From positions 7,192,001-7,256,000 of the forward strand of contig NZ_JACHJR010000001.1 in NCBI RefSeq assembly GCF_014203705.1: a DNA stretch of 64,000 bases, written 5' to 3'. Below are positions 51,986-60,886 of this stretch, in pieces. The translations under genes and the position numbers were made by a program. The stretch is from Kitasatospora gansuensis (GTDB taxonomy: Bacteria > Actinomycetota > Actinomycetes > Streptomycetales > Streptomycetaceae). Positions within the stretch are counted from its first letter, which is position 1. The number at the start of each line of letters is the position of its first letter. Below the pieces are notes generated by a model. The model did not search any database, was not told the DNA's origin, and saw nothing but the letters and a program-made list of their open reading frames with translations.

Positions 51986-54307
51986 TCAAGCCCACGGGCT
52001 GACCGCCCTGAAGGAACTGTCGGCGCGGAAGGTGGCGTCGTCCTGGTACGGGTCGATGCGCAGCTCGTAGTTGTAGTGGCGGAGGTAGCGGCCGGGGTAG
52101 TTGTAGGACTCCAGGCTGACCGAGCCGGTGGCCGAACCCGGTCGGGCGCAGAAGGTGGCGTCACTGTTGAAGGTCGTCGAGCCGTTGCTCGCGTCGAAGC
52201 GGATCCGGTAGTCCTGGTGGCGCAGATAGCGGCCGGACGAGTCGCGGAACGAGTAGCAGCTGGAGTCGGCCAGGCCGGGGACGACGGTGAAGGTGGCGCT
52301 CTGCTTGACCGCCGTGGTGCCGGCGGAGGTCACCGGGTCGAGGTAGCCGAGGCTGTCGGAGCGGACGGCGGCGTAGCGGCCGGTGAAGTTGACCGACTGG
52401 AGCGAGCGGGTGGTGTTCGTCGGCAGAGTGGGGAGCGGGGCGATGCTGCCCAGGGCGGGGACGACCTTCTTGATCAGCCCGCCGGAGTCGAACTCCAGCT
52501 TGTCGATGGTCGTTTCGCGGTGGGTGCCGTCACCGCCGGGAATGGCGAAGCGGTGGTAGGCGATGTACCAGTCGTCGGTGTTCGGCACCTGCACCACGGA
52601 GTGGTGGCCGGGGCCCTTGATGCCGAGGGCGAGGTCCTTCTCCAGGAGCACGCCCCGGTTGGTCCAGGGACCGGTGGGCGAGGAGCCGGTGGCGTAGGCG
52701 ACCCGGTAGTTCTCGTCGCGGGTGTCGCCCTCCGACCACATGAAGTAGTAGGTGCCCTTGCGCTTGACGACGAAGCTGCCCTCGGTGAAGCCGCTGGGGG
52801 TGACGCTGGTGACCTTGGAGGCGTCGAAGGAGACCATGTCGTCGTTCAGCGGGACCACGTACGCCCGGCCGTTGCCCCAGTAGAGGTACTGCTTCCCGTC
52901 GTCGTCGGTGAAGACCGCCGGGTCGATCATCTGGCCGGTATAGGCGCCGCGGGCGATCAGGGGCCTGCCGAGCGGGTCCTTGAACGGGCCGGTGGGCGAG
53001 TCGGAGACCGCGACGCCGATGTTCGTGTCGGCGGAGTAGTAGAAGTAGTACTTCCCGTTCTTCTCGGTCATGGTCGGGGCCCAGGCCCGGGTGTCGGCCC
53101 AGCTGACGTCGGGTCCGAGGTCGAGGATGACGCCGTGGTCCGTCCAGTGGACCAGGTCCCTGGAGGAGTACGCCTTGAACTGCGTGCCGCTCCAGCCCGC
53201 GAAGCCGTCCGTGGTCGGATAGAGGTAGTAGGTGTCGCCGAACCGGACGATGTCAGGGTCGGCGGTGAGCCCCGGCAGGACCGGGCTCTTCATGATCAGC
53301 GCCTCGACCGTCCAGGTGCGCTTCCCGCCGTCGGAGCCGGTCACCTCGTACGTGAGCGGCTTGGTGAAGTCGCGCGGAGTGCCGGAGGCCGGGCTGATGG
53401 ACGCGCCGTTGACGAGGGTGAACTGCGGGGCGAGCGCGGTGAGTTCACTGCCCTCGGCCAGTGGGAGGGTGATCCTGCTGTTGGCGTCGTCGATGATGGC
53501 GCCGATCTTCAGCGCGGGATGGGTGGCCGTGGTGACGCCCGTGGTGTTCCCGCTGAGTACGACGACCTCGCTGGGCGCCAGTGCGCGGTCGTAGACGCGG
53601 AAGTCACGGATCCTGCCCTTGAAGAGCTTGTCGCCGGTGTAGAGCGACTTGCCGATGTAGTTGGCCGTGGTGGTGCCGGACCCGATGGCGCCGGGGGTGA
53701 TGGTGAGCGACGTGTTGCGGGCCACCTCCACGCCGTCCTGGTAGAGGACGCCGGTGGTGCCGGTCTGGGTGTAGGTGACGTGCTTCCAGACCGAACGCGG
53801 CAGCGCGGCGGAGGTCCGGGTGTTCTGCTCGGTGTTCCAGTCCCCGGAAGCGATGCCGGTCCGGAACGAGTCGCCCGTGGTGAACAGATACCCGTTGCCA
53901 CTGCCATTGGTGGTGTTGCCGAAGCCGTAGACGAAGTACGGCGTGGTCTGGGTGGCGTCGATCTGCACGTCCATCGCGACGGTGACCGAGTTCAGGCCGC
54001 TCATGATGTTGTCCGGCACCTTGATGTAGGTGTCCGAGCCGTTGAACGTGAGCCCTTCGCCGGCACCCGACCAGCGCGCGGCGCCGTTGACGGTGCCGTC
54101 CCTGCCGTGGCCCGAGGCGTCCGCCGCCACGGTGCCGGAGGTGGCGTCGAGTCTGTACCAGAGAGCAAGGCCGTCGGTGATCTCCGCCGCCCGGGCGGGT
54201 GCGGCCGGGCCGACGACACCCGCCAGGAGCGAGGCGACGGCCACGGCCACGGCGGCCAGAGCGCCCGGCCGGAATCTCCGGCGGTCCCGAGGACTCACGC
54301 TGTACAT
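51986..54307 (-). CDS. Secreted GH43 hydrolase with LamG-like and AbfB (CBM42) domains
   Basis: 773 aa with a Sec signal ending PARAAE. A laminin-G/concanavalin-like domain (about 42-255: LALWYRLDATSGTVAADASG, RIRDFRVYDRALAPSEV) precedes a GH43 five-bladed propeller. Its triad is visible as ADPDIVRFG (base), GQMIDPAVFTDDDG (pKa modulator) and FTEGSFVVKR (acid). The C-terminal 130 residues are an arabinose-binding AbfB trefoil (CBM42: FTGRYAAVRSDSLGYL, GRYLRHQDYRIRFD, GRYLRHYNYELRID). CBM42 points to arabinofuranosyl side chains, so an alpha-L-arabinofuranosidase is most likely. Confidence 0.88.
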   Translation of the reverse strand: MYSVSPRDRRRFRPGALAAVAVAVASLLAGVVGPAAPARAAEITDGLALWYRLDATSGTVAADASGHGRDGTVNGAARWSGAGEGLTFNGSDTYIKVPDNIMSGLNSVTVAMDVQIDATQTTPYFVYGFGNTTNGSGNGYLFTTGDSFRTGIASGDWNTEQNTRTSAALPRSVWKHVTYTQTGTTGVLYQDGVEVARNTSLTITPGAIGSGTTTANYIGKSLYTGDKLFKGRIRDFRVYDRALAPSEVVVLSGNTTGVTTATHPALKIGAIIDDANSRITLPLAEGSELTALAPQFTLVNGASISPASGTPRDFTKPLTYEVTGSDGGKRTWTVEALIMKSPVLPGLTADPDIVRFGDTYYLYPTTDGFAGWSGTQFKAYSSRDLVHWTDHGVILDLGPDVSWADTRAWAPTMTEKNGKYYFYYSADTNIGVAVSDSPTGPFKDPLGRPLIARGAYTGQMIDPAVFTDDDGKQYLYWGNGRAYVVPLNDDMVSFDASKVTSVTPSGFTEGSFVVKRKGTYYFMWSEGDTRDENYRVAYATGSSPTGPWTNRGVLLEKDLALGIKGPGHHSVVQVPNTDDWYIAYHRFAIPGGDGTHRETTIDKLEFDSGGLIKKVVPALGSIAPLPTLPTNTTRSLQSVNFTGRYAAVRSDSLGYLDPVTSAGTTAVKQSATFTVVPGLADSSCYSFRDSSGRYLRHQDYRIRFDASNGSTTFNSDATFCARPGSATGSVSLESYNYPGRYLRHYNYELRIDPYQDDATFRADSSFRAVSPWA

Positions 54308-54433
54308 GGGTTCACATCCCTGAAGAAGGCATTGCTGCCGGTGTCGTAGGTGTGCGGGTCGGCGCTGTCGGTCGGTGGCCGGGCCGGGCTCCCCGCGGTC
54401 CGAAGCGGCACGGGTCCCCTCGCCGGAACGCCG

Positions 54434-56773
54434 TCACAGGGCGACGAGCTGCCAGTCCTGGTTCGCCCCGTCGGTGGTGGGCCACTGGATGACCTGGACA
54501 CCGTCCGTGGTGGCGGCGTCCTTGACGTCGGCGCACCACCCGTTACGGACGTTGACGAGCCGGTGGTAGCCGCTGGTCCGGGAGGGGACCAGCTTCCAGC
54601 ACTGGTTGTCGCCGCCGTCGTCGGCCGACTGGTCCAGGGGCGCGCCCTTGAGGGAGTTGTCCGGGCTCTCCAGGAGCCGGGCGCTGCGGACGTTGACCAG
54701 CCGGTAGGAGCCGTCGCTGTTCGGCAGCAGTTTCCACTGCTGGTTGGTACCGCCTGTCGAGGGCCACTGGATGATGGCGGCTCCGTCGGCGCTGGAGGCG
54801 TCGCTGACGTCCATGACCTTGCCGCTCTTGCGGTTCACCAGTCGGAAGGTGCCCAGGTCCGCGGTGAAGGGCCGGTCGTAGATCTCCAGGTTGCGGATGG
54901 ACGCCCAGACGCCGGTGGGCAGTCCGGTGACCGTGACCCGTATGTAGCGGACCTGGGCACCGAGTACGACGGTCTGCACCTGGCTGGTGCTCGTGGTGTC
55001 GGTACGGTCGGCGAGCATGGTCCAGGTGGCGTTGTCGGTGGAACCCTCGATGCGGTAGCGGTAGTTGGTGGCGTCCAGCTCCCAGGCGATGCGCGCACCG
55101 GTGACCGGTTTGGCCGTTCCCAGGTCGACCTTGAGCCAGTTGCCGGCGTTGGCGTTGTCGGCGCACCAGCGGCTGGCGGTGGAGCCGTCGACGGCCTTGG
55201 CTGCGGTGTTGCCCTTGGAGGTCTCCTCGCTGCCGGCGGTGGCGGTCCTGCCCGCGGCGATGTCGGCCGGTTGCACGGTCCGGTCCAGGGTCACGCCCAC
55301 CACGCTGTCCTCGGGGACGCGGGTCCGGTTGATGCCGGTGACGGTCACCTTGCCGTCCGCGCCGACCGAGTACGGCAGGTCGGTGCCCGAGGCCACGTCG
55401 TGGACCCGGGTGACCTGGGCGTCCCCGATCGAGGGGGTGGTGAGGGAGGTGCCGCCGTAGCCGGGCAGCAGGTGGATGTAGAAGGTGCTGCCCCGGTAGG
55501 TGTAGCCGTACTTGCCGTCGAGCGGTTGCCAGGGGCCGCCGGTGGTGCCGTAGACGGCCTCGCCGCAGGTGGTCATGAAGGAACCGATCCGGCGCACCAG
55601 GTCGGCCTGGGCGGTGGGGACCACACCGGTACGGTCCGGGCCGACGTTGACCAGGCAGGTCATGTTCCGCACCCAGGCATTGACCAGGATGTTCATGGCC
55701 GTGCCGAAGCCCATCACGCTCGCGCCGGCCTTGTAGCCCCAGGCACCGCCGATGGTGAAGCACTTCTCCGCGACGTGTCCGGAGCGGATCGCGCCGGAGG
55801 GCACGGAGGGGCCCTCTTCGCTGGTGTAGTCGCCGATCCAGCCCGAACGCAGGGTGGTGACGATGTCCGGCTGGTGCTTGCGCACCAGCCCGGTCAGGCC
55901 GAGCGGCTTACCGGTGGCGGGATCGGTCTCGCTGTAGGCGGGGTCCACCGGCCACTGGTTCGCCGGGTCGCGAAACCTGCCCGGCTCCCAGAAGAACGCG
56001 GCGGACGCGTCGGAGCCCTGCTGGCCGAGCCAGCCGCCGTCCCACCACAGGTCGTCGATCTTGCCGTACCGGGTGACCAGTTCCCTGACCTGCTGGTACA
56101 ACTCGTTCTTCATGATCCGCGCATTCTCTTTGTGCGCGGGATCCGTGGTGTAACCCCACTTGTTGGGCAGGCAGTTGGTGCCGGTGACGTCGTAGTAGCC
56201 CGGGTAGCGCCAGCTCAGCGGCGAGATGTACAGGCCCACCTTCAGCCCGGCGTCGCGTACGGCGGTGACGTACTGGCCGACGAAGTCCTTCTGGGGCGGG
56301 GCCTGCCCGGCGTGCCAGGCGTTCGGGTGGGTGGACGGCCACAGCGCGAAGCCCTCGTGGTGGCGGGCCGTGAGCACCGTGTACCTGGCGCCCATGTCCT
56401 TGGCCAGTTGGGCCCAGTCGGCCGGGTTGTAGGCGCCGGCGGTGAACTGCTCGCCGGTGGCGTCGGTGACGTACTTCCGGTAGTCCTCCGGAGTGACGGC
56501 GGAGTTCTCCATGTACCACTCGCCCTTGGCCGGGCCGGAGTAGACACCCCAGTGGATGAACATGCCGAGCTTGGCGTCCTGCAACCACTCGATCTTGTCG
56601 TCGGACTGCTGCTCGACACCCATGTCGAGCTTGGGAATCCGCAGCGGGGGGAGCGGGAGCGGCTGGGGAGCGGCGGCGTAGGCGGGGATCGCCAGTGCGG
56701 GAGTGATGGCTGCGGCGGCCGTCATGGCCGCCAGGCCGACAAGCACTCGTCGGCGAGTGATCGACTGTGACAA
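54434..56773 (-). CDS. Tat-exported GH29 alpha-L-fucosidase with CBM32-like and CBM13 domains
   Basis: 779 aa. Twin-arginine signal ITRRRVLVGLAAM. GH29 barrel: WLQDAKLGMFIHWGVYSGPA, LTARHHEGFALWPSTH, nucleophile Asp in IDDLWWDGGWLG, LVNVGPDRTG. A discoidin-like F5/8 (CBM32) domain at about 510-640 (AAGRTATAGSEETSKGNTAA, ASRWCADNANAGNWLKVDLG) precedes a C-terminal CBM13 (NQQWKLLP, NQCWKLVP, NQDWQLVAL). It removes terminal fucose. Divergent from the GH43 gene at 57062 across two operator-like repeats, so the two are probably co-regulated. Confidence 0.9.
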   Translation of the reverse strand: MSQSITRRRVLVGLAAMTAAAAITPALAIPAYAAAPQPLPLPPLRIPKLDMGVEQQSDDKIEWLQDAKLGMFIHWGVYSGPAKGEWYMENSAVTPEDYRKYVTDATGEQFTAGAYNPADWAQLAKDMGARYTVLTARHHEGFALWPSTHPNAWHAGQAPPQKDFVGQYVTAVRDAGLKVGLYISPLSWRYPGYYDVTGTNCLPNKWGYTTDPAHKENARIMKNELYQQVRELVTRYGKIDDLWWDGGWLGQQGSDASAAFFWEPGRFRDPANQWPVDPAYSETDPATGKPLGLTGLVRKHQPDIVTTLRSGWIGDYTSEEGPSVPSGAIRSGHVAEKCFTIGGAWGYKAGASVMGFGTAMNILVNAWVRNMTCLVNVGPDRTGVVPTAQADLVRRIGSFMTTCGEAVYGTTGGPWQPLDGKYGYTYRGSTFYIHLLPGYGGTSLTTPSIGDAQVTRVHDVASGTDLPYSVGADGKVTVTGINRTRVPEDSVVGVTLDRTVQPADIAAGRTATAGSEETSKGNTAAKAVDGSTASRWCADNANAGNWLKVDLGTAKPVTGARIAWELDATNYRYRIEGSTDNATWTMLADRTDTTSTSQVQTVVLGAQVRYIRVTVTGLPTGVWASIRNLEIYDRPFTADLGTFRLVNRKSGKVMDVSDASSADGAAIIQWPSTGGTNQQWKLLPNSDGSYRLVNVRSARLLESPDNSLKGAPLDQSADDGGDNQCWKLVPSRTSGYHRLVNVRNGWCADVKDAATTDGVQVIQWPTTDGANQDWQLVAL

Positions 56774-56839
56774 AGGTCTTCTCCTGACTGTCCGCAGGAC
56801 AGCACGCAGGTGAACAGCTCGGCGTGCATTTCACTCATG

Positions 56840-56854
56840 TGTCATCGGATGTAT
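56840..56854. promoter_or_regulatory. Inverted-repeat operator, site C (half-conserved)
   Basis: TGTCAT-CGG-ATGTAT: the right half-site and centre match the island consensus, the left half has two differences. It lies about 67 bp upstream of the GH29 start (56773). Confidence 0.45.
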
Positions 56855-56945
56855 TAATCATCAGCAGACGTGTCATGTCTAGAGGGCAGTCGAAATCTCG
56901 CTGAAACCATAGAGTGTCGGATCCGGAGGGACGGGGCTGCATAGA

Positions 56946-56960
56946 AGACATCGGATGTGT
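56946..56960. promoter_or_regulatory. Inverted-repeat operator, site D (AGACAT-CGG-ATGTGT)
   Basis: Core ACAT-CGG-ATGT is a perfect inverted repeat; the outer bases deviate from the ATACAT-N3-ATGTAT consensus. It lies about 100 bp upstream of the GH43 gene (57062, +) and together with site C controls the divergent pair, by inference. Confidence 0.5.
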
Positions 56961-57061
56961 ATCCCGGCCAGGGTGTTGACGGGGCCTCACTTCCCGGCTA
57001 CCGTCCTCAATCGGAGTCGCACACAACTGAACAAATTGCAACCTCTTCGAGGTGAATCCAG

Positions 57062-58501
57062 ATGCTCCGACGCGCCCTCACCCGTGCGCTGGCGGCCCTC
57101 CTGAGCGTGACCGCCCTCCTGGCCGGCGGCTCCCCCGCCCGAGCGGCAACGGTCACCATCACCAACGCCACCCAGTTCACCGACACCACCGGCGCCGTCG
57201 TCCACGCCCACGGCGGCGGAGCGATCAAAGTCGGCTCGTACTACTACTGGTTCGGTGAGAACCGCAATGCCGACAACACCTTCAGGGCCGTCTCCGCCTA
57301 CCGCTCGTCCGACCTGAAGAACTGGGAGTTCAGGCGCAACGTCCTGACCCAGGCCACCGACCCGGAGCTGGCGGTCGCCAACATCGAGCGGCCCAAGGTC
57401 ATCTACAACTCCACCACCGGAACGTTCGTGATGTGGATGCACAAGGAGAACGGCACCGACTACACCCAGGCCCGTGCAGCCGTCGCCGTCTCCGCCACGG
57501 TCGACGGCGACTACACCTGGAAGGGCAGCTTCCGGCCCCCGACTGGCACCACTTCCCGCGACATGACCCTGTTCCAGGACGACGACGGTACCGGCTACCA
57601 GATCACCTCCGCCGCCGGCAATGCCGATCTGCAGATCTGGAGACTCACCGCCGACTACACGGCCTACGACAGGCTGACCGCCAACCCCTGGGCCGGTACC
57701 TTCCGTGAGGCTCCGGCGCTGTTCAAGCGCGACGGCGTCTACTTCCTGCTGACCTCCGGTAACAGCGGCTGGAAGCCCAATCAACAGAAGTACGCCACCG
57801 CCGGCAGCATCGCCGGCCCGTGGACGGCCATGTCCGACATCGGTGACGACACCGGCTACGGATCCCAGACCACGTTCGTGCTGCCCGTGCAGGGAAGCTC
57901 CGGCATCTCCTATCTCTACCTGGGCGACCGCTGGGGCAACTCCATGGGCGGCACCGTCAACGACTCCCGGTACGTCTGGCTTCCGCTGGCCTTCCCGACC
58001 CGGACCACCATGAACCTGCCGTGGTACCCGCAGGTCGCCATCGACACCGACGCCGGCCCGGTCACCGGCGTGGGCGGCGGCCCGTACTACAACCTGGCGG
58101 CCCGGCACAGCGGCAGGTGCCTCGACGTCTCCGACAACTCCGCCGCCGACGGTGCGGTCGCCCTGCAGTACACCTGCACCGGCGGTCTCAACCAGCAGTG
58201 GCGGCTCAGGGACGCCGGCAACGGGTACGTCCAGATCCTCGCCCAGCACAGCGGCAAGTGCCTCGACGTCGCGAACGGCTCGACCGCCGACGGCGCCTCC
58301 GTGAACCAGTACCGCTGCACCACCGGGACCAATCAGCAGTGGCAGTTCCAGGACCAAGGGAGCGGCTACCACCGGCTCGTCGCCCGGCACAGCGGCAAGT
58401 GCCTCGACGTGGCGGACGCCTCCACCGTCAACGGCGCCCGCCTCATCCAGTGGCCCTGCGGCACCGGCGCCAACCAGCAGTTCCAGCGGCGCGCGGCGTA
58501 A
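57062..58501 (+). CDS. Secreted GH43 (subfamily 24-like) with CBM13, candidate exo-beta-1,3-galactanase
   Basis: 479 aa, GAGGTG 8 bp before ATG 57062, Sec signal ending ARAATV. GH43 propeller starting VVHAHGGGAIKVGSYYYWFG: the usual N-terminal catalytic-base Asp is absent and HAHGG stands there, a known trait of exo-beta-1,3-galactanases. Later motifs are ANIERPKVIYNSTTGTFVMW, TSRDMTLFQDDDG and TFREAPALFKRDGVY (acid Glu). C-terminal CBM13 has three repeats, each with HSGxCLDV and NQQ(W/F). It would cut the beta-1,3-galactan backbone of arabinogalactan from the end. Architecture matches streptomycete GH43-CBM13 galactanases. Confidence 0.86.
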   Translation: MLRRALTRALAALLSVTALLAGGSPARAATVTITNATQFTDTTGAVVHAHGGGAIKVGSYYYWFGENRNADNTFRAVSAYRSSDLKNWEFRRNVLTQATDPELAVANIERPKVIYNSTTGTFVMWMHKENGTDYTQARAAVAVSATVDGDYTWKGSFRPPTGTTSRDMTLFQDDDGTGYQITSAAGNADLQIWRLTADYTAYDRLTANPWAGTFREAPALFKRDGVYFLLTSGNSGWKPNQQKYATAGSIAGPWTAMSDIGDDTGYGSQTTFVLPVQGSSGISYLYLGDRWGNSMGGTVNDSRYVWLPLAFPTRTTMNLPWYPQVAIDTDAGPVTGVGGGPYYNLAARHSGRCLDVSDNSAADGAVALQYTCTGGLNQQWRLRDAGNGYVQILAQHSGKCLDVANGSTADGASVNQYRCTTGTNQQWQFQDQGSGYHRLVARHSGKCLDVADASTVNGARLIQWPCGTGANQQFQRRAA

Positions 58502-58599
58502 CGCCTCTTCCCGGCGGACCCCGCCGCCCAGGCCGCCGTCGGTCGTCCCCACCACGTCGTCACCGCAAGCACTGCCATCGATCCGTACAGGAGCATGAC

Positions 58600-60552
58600 A
58601 TGCCATCATCAAGAATGAGTCGCCGTACGTTCCTCGGCGCAGCGGGTGTGGCGAGCGCCGCGACCGCGCTACCGCTCATCCCCGGCTTCTCCGCCCTTCT
58701 GTCGCAGGCGTCCGCCGCGGACACCCAGAGCAACCTCAGCAAGATGGTCGACATGCGGTTCGGCATGTTCAACCACTTCAGCCTGGGCACCTTCACCAAC
58801 GAGGAGTGGGCGGAACCCAACCAGAGCCCCACCCGCTTCGCTCCCCCGAGTGTCAACTGCGCGCAGTGGGCCGACGCGGCGGTCGCCGCGAAGATGAGCT
58901 ACGGCTTCCTGACCACCAGGCACCATGACGGCTTCGCCCTGTGGCCGAGCGCGTACGGCACCCAGAACGTCGCGAACAGCTCGTACAAGCACGACGTCGT
59001 CCAGGCGTACTGCGACGCCTTCCGGGCGAAGGGGCTGAAGGTCGGGCTGTACTACTCGGTCTGGGACCGCACCTTCGGTGTCGAGGCATGGGAGAGCCGC
59101 CACAAGGTGTCCGGGCTCCAGATCACCGATGCCATCCAGCCCGGCCACATGACCTTCATCCTCGGTCAGATCCGCGAGTTGCTGACCAACTACGGCACCA
59201 TCGACATGTTGATGACCGACGGTTACGCATGGCAGATGGGGCAGCAGGCGGTCTCCTATCAGCAGATCCGTTCGCTGGTGAAGGAGCTGCAGCCGGACTG
59301 CGTCATGATCGACCTCGGCGGACTGTCGGAGCCCTTCCTCGGCGACGCGATCTTCTTCGAGGAGCCGCTGGGCGTCACGGCGCCGGTGGGCAACACCTAC
59401 GCCGGCATGCAGGGGCAGACCATCAGCAACGGCTGGTTCTGGCACCCCTCCACCCCGACCGAGGGTCTCCTGAGCAAGGCCGCGATCCTCTCGCACCTGG
59501 CCGACCTGGAACCCAAGTACACCTCGTTCATCCTCAACTGCCCGCCCAACCGCAACGGTCTGCTGGACCCCAACGTCGTCAACCGGCTGGCGGAGGTCGG
59601 CGCGGCCTGGAGCCCCAACACTGCCAGGCCGCCACTGCCCGCCCAGCTGCTGCGCGCCGAGCATCCCGTCACACCGGTGAACGCGTACGCCACCGGATTC
59701 CACGCCGGCGAGGGCCCGTTCAACGCCATCGACGGGCTCAGCGACAACCGCTACGAGACCTGCTGGTCGACCTGGGGGCTGCCGGCGCCGCTGCCGCAGT
59801 CCATCACCATCGACCTCGGCGGTGTGTGGAGCAACGTCTCCACCCTGGAGTACCTGCCCAAGCAGTGGAGCCGCAACGACTCGATCGACGGCGACATCAC
59901 CTCCTGCACCATCCTGACCAGCACCGACGGGATCACCTTCACCCAGGTCGCCACCGGTACCTGGGCCGGCAACCGCAAGACCAAGGTGGTCGAGTGGCCC
60001 AACCGGAACGTGGGCTTCGTGCGGATCCAGGTCAACGCGGCCACCGGTGGCTACGCCAACATCAGCGGCGTCCGGATCGGCGGCCGGTCGGTCAGACCGG
60101 CACTGGTCTCCACCACACTGCCCGGCGACGGCACCGTCTACCGGTTGGTCGCCCGGCACAGTGGTGAATCGGCCGACGTGGAGGGCAGGCGCACCACCGA
60201 CGGCACCAAGATCCTGCAGTGGCCCTCGCTCGACCAGACGAACCAGAAGTGGACCTTCGTCAAGACCGGCGACGGCTACTACAAGATCAAGGGTGTGGGC
60301 AGCGGCAAGCTCCTGGAGGTCGCGGGCCTCTCCCGCGCGGACGGCGGCACCATCGGCATCTGGGGAGACGCCAACGCCCCCCAGCAGCACTGGGCCGTCA
60401 CACCCACCGGTGACGGGGCCTTCATCCTCACCAACCGCTACAGCGGTCTCTCCCTCGCCGTGGACGAGGGCAGCACCGCCGACGGAGCCGCCCTCGAGCA
60501 GCAGCCCTACACGTCACAGACCCACCAGCAGTGGCGGATCGTCGCCTCCTGA
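58600..60552 (+). CDS. Tat-exported GH29-family fucosidase-like enzyme with CBM32-like and CBM13 domains
   Basis: 650 aa from ATG 58600 (AGGAG 7 bp upstream). Tat signal MSRRTFLGAAG. GH29-type barrel: VDMRFGMFNHFSLGTF, LTTRHHDGFALWPSAY, GLKVGLYYSVWD, candidate nucleophile in TIDMLMTDGYAWQ. It is more distant from the other two GH29 proteins and shorter in the catalytic part, so substrate may differ (GH29 subfamily with stricter linkage). An F5/8-like domain (YATGFHAGEGPFNAIDGLSD, ETCWSTWG) precedes CBM13 (HSGESADVEG, NQKWTFVKTGDGYY, HQQWRIVAS). It is 98 bp downstream of the GH43 gene and likely co-transcribed. Confidence 0.84.
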   Translation: MPSSRMSRRTFLGAAGVASAATALPLIPGFSALLSQASAADTQSNLSKMVDMRFGMFNHFSLGTFTNEEWAEPNQSPTRFAPPSVNCAQWADAAVAAKMSYGFLTTRHHDGFALWPSAYGTQNVANSSYKHDVVQAYCDAFRAKGLKVGLYYSVWDRTFGVEAWESRHKVSGLQITDAIQPGHMTFILGQIRELLTNYGTIDMLMTDGYAWQMGQQAVSYQQIRSLVKELQPDCVMIDLGGLSEPFLGDAIFFEEPLGVTAPVGNTYAGMQGQTISNGWFWHPSTPTEGLLSKAAILSHLADLEPKYTSFILNCPPNRNGLLDPNVVNRLAEVGAAWSPNTARPPLPAQLLRAEHPVTPVNAYATGFHAGEGPFNAIDGLSDNRYETCWSTWGLPAPLPQSITIDLGGVWSNVSTLEYLPKQWSRNDSIDGDITSCTILTSTDGITFTQVATGTWAGNRKTKVVEWPNRNVGFVRIQVNAATGGYANISGVRIGGRSVRPALVSTTLPGDGTVYRLVARHSGESADVEGRRTTDGTKILQWPSLDQTNQKWTFVKTGDGYYKIKGVGSGKLLEVAGLSRADGGTIGIWGDANAPQQHWAVTPTGDGAFILTNRYSGLSLAVDEGSTADGAALEQQPYTSQTHQQWRIVAS

Positions 60553-60553
60553 T

Positions 60554-60572
60554 CCCGCCCGCCGCGGGCGGG
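60554..60572 (+). terminator. Hairpin after the GH29-like gene
   Basis: CCCGCCCG and CGGGCGGG form 8-bp arms around a 3-nt loop directly after the stop of the plus-strand gene ending at 60552. Confidence 0.65.
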
Positions 60573-60601
60573 GCCCTTCGGCAGCCGCGCCCGCGAAACG
60601 C

Positions 60602-60775
60602 ACCTGTGCCCGATTCGCAGCGGTGCTTCAGCACGCCGTTGAGCGTCGCGTTGGTCGCCCAGTACCGGACGTAGTCGTTGGTGGCCGGGCTCCAGATCGC
60701 CTCCGGCAGCCAGGCGTTGCGCCCGTCGGGGATCGCACCGGCGACGTTGAGCAGCCGCGGCGCGGACCAGGTGAC
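60602..60775 (-). pseudogene. Fragment of a GH43-like glycosidase
   Basis: Minus-strand open stretch of about 57 codons reads VTWSAPRLLNVAGAIPDGRN, AWLPEAIWSPATNDYVRYWA and TNATLNGVLKHR, the WAPE-x-W-x-Y-x-YW pattern of GH43-type blades. No start, signal or downstream domain. It ends abruptly at 60775, precisely where a sugar-epimerase relic on the other strand begins, marking a rearrangement junction. Confidence 0.68.
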
Positions 60776-60849
60776 AGCCGGTCGTCGGCTTCGACAAGGG
60801 ACTGGCGAAGACGATCGACTGGTTCTCCCGGCTCGCCCTCGCGGGTCGC
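60775..60849 (+). pseudogene. 3'-end relic of a UDP-glucuronate decarboxylase-like gene
   Basis: Encodes QPVVGFDKGLAKTIDWFSRL followed by ALAGR. It aligns without gaps to the last 75 bp of coding sequence (34077-34151) of the epimerase gene, with 69 of 75 bases identical by my count; most differences are at third codon positions. The frame no longer ends at the same stop. The divergence suggests an older paralogue or homologue rather than a fresh duplicate. The two copies bracket the glycosidase island. Confidence 0.78.
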
Positions 60850-60886
60850 CGAACGGCGGCTGACCGGCCGTCAAGTACCCAGCCGG

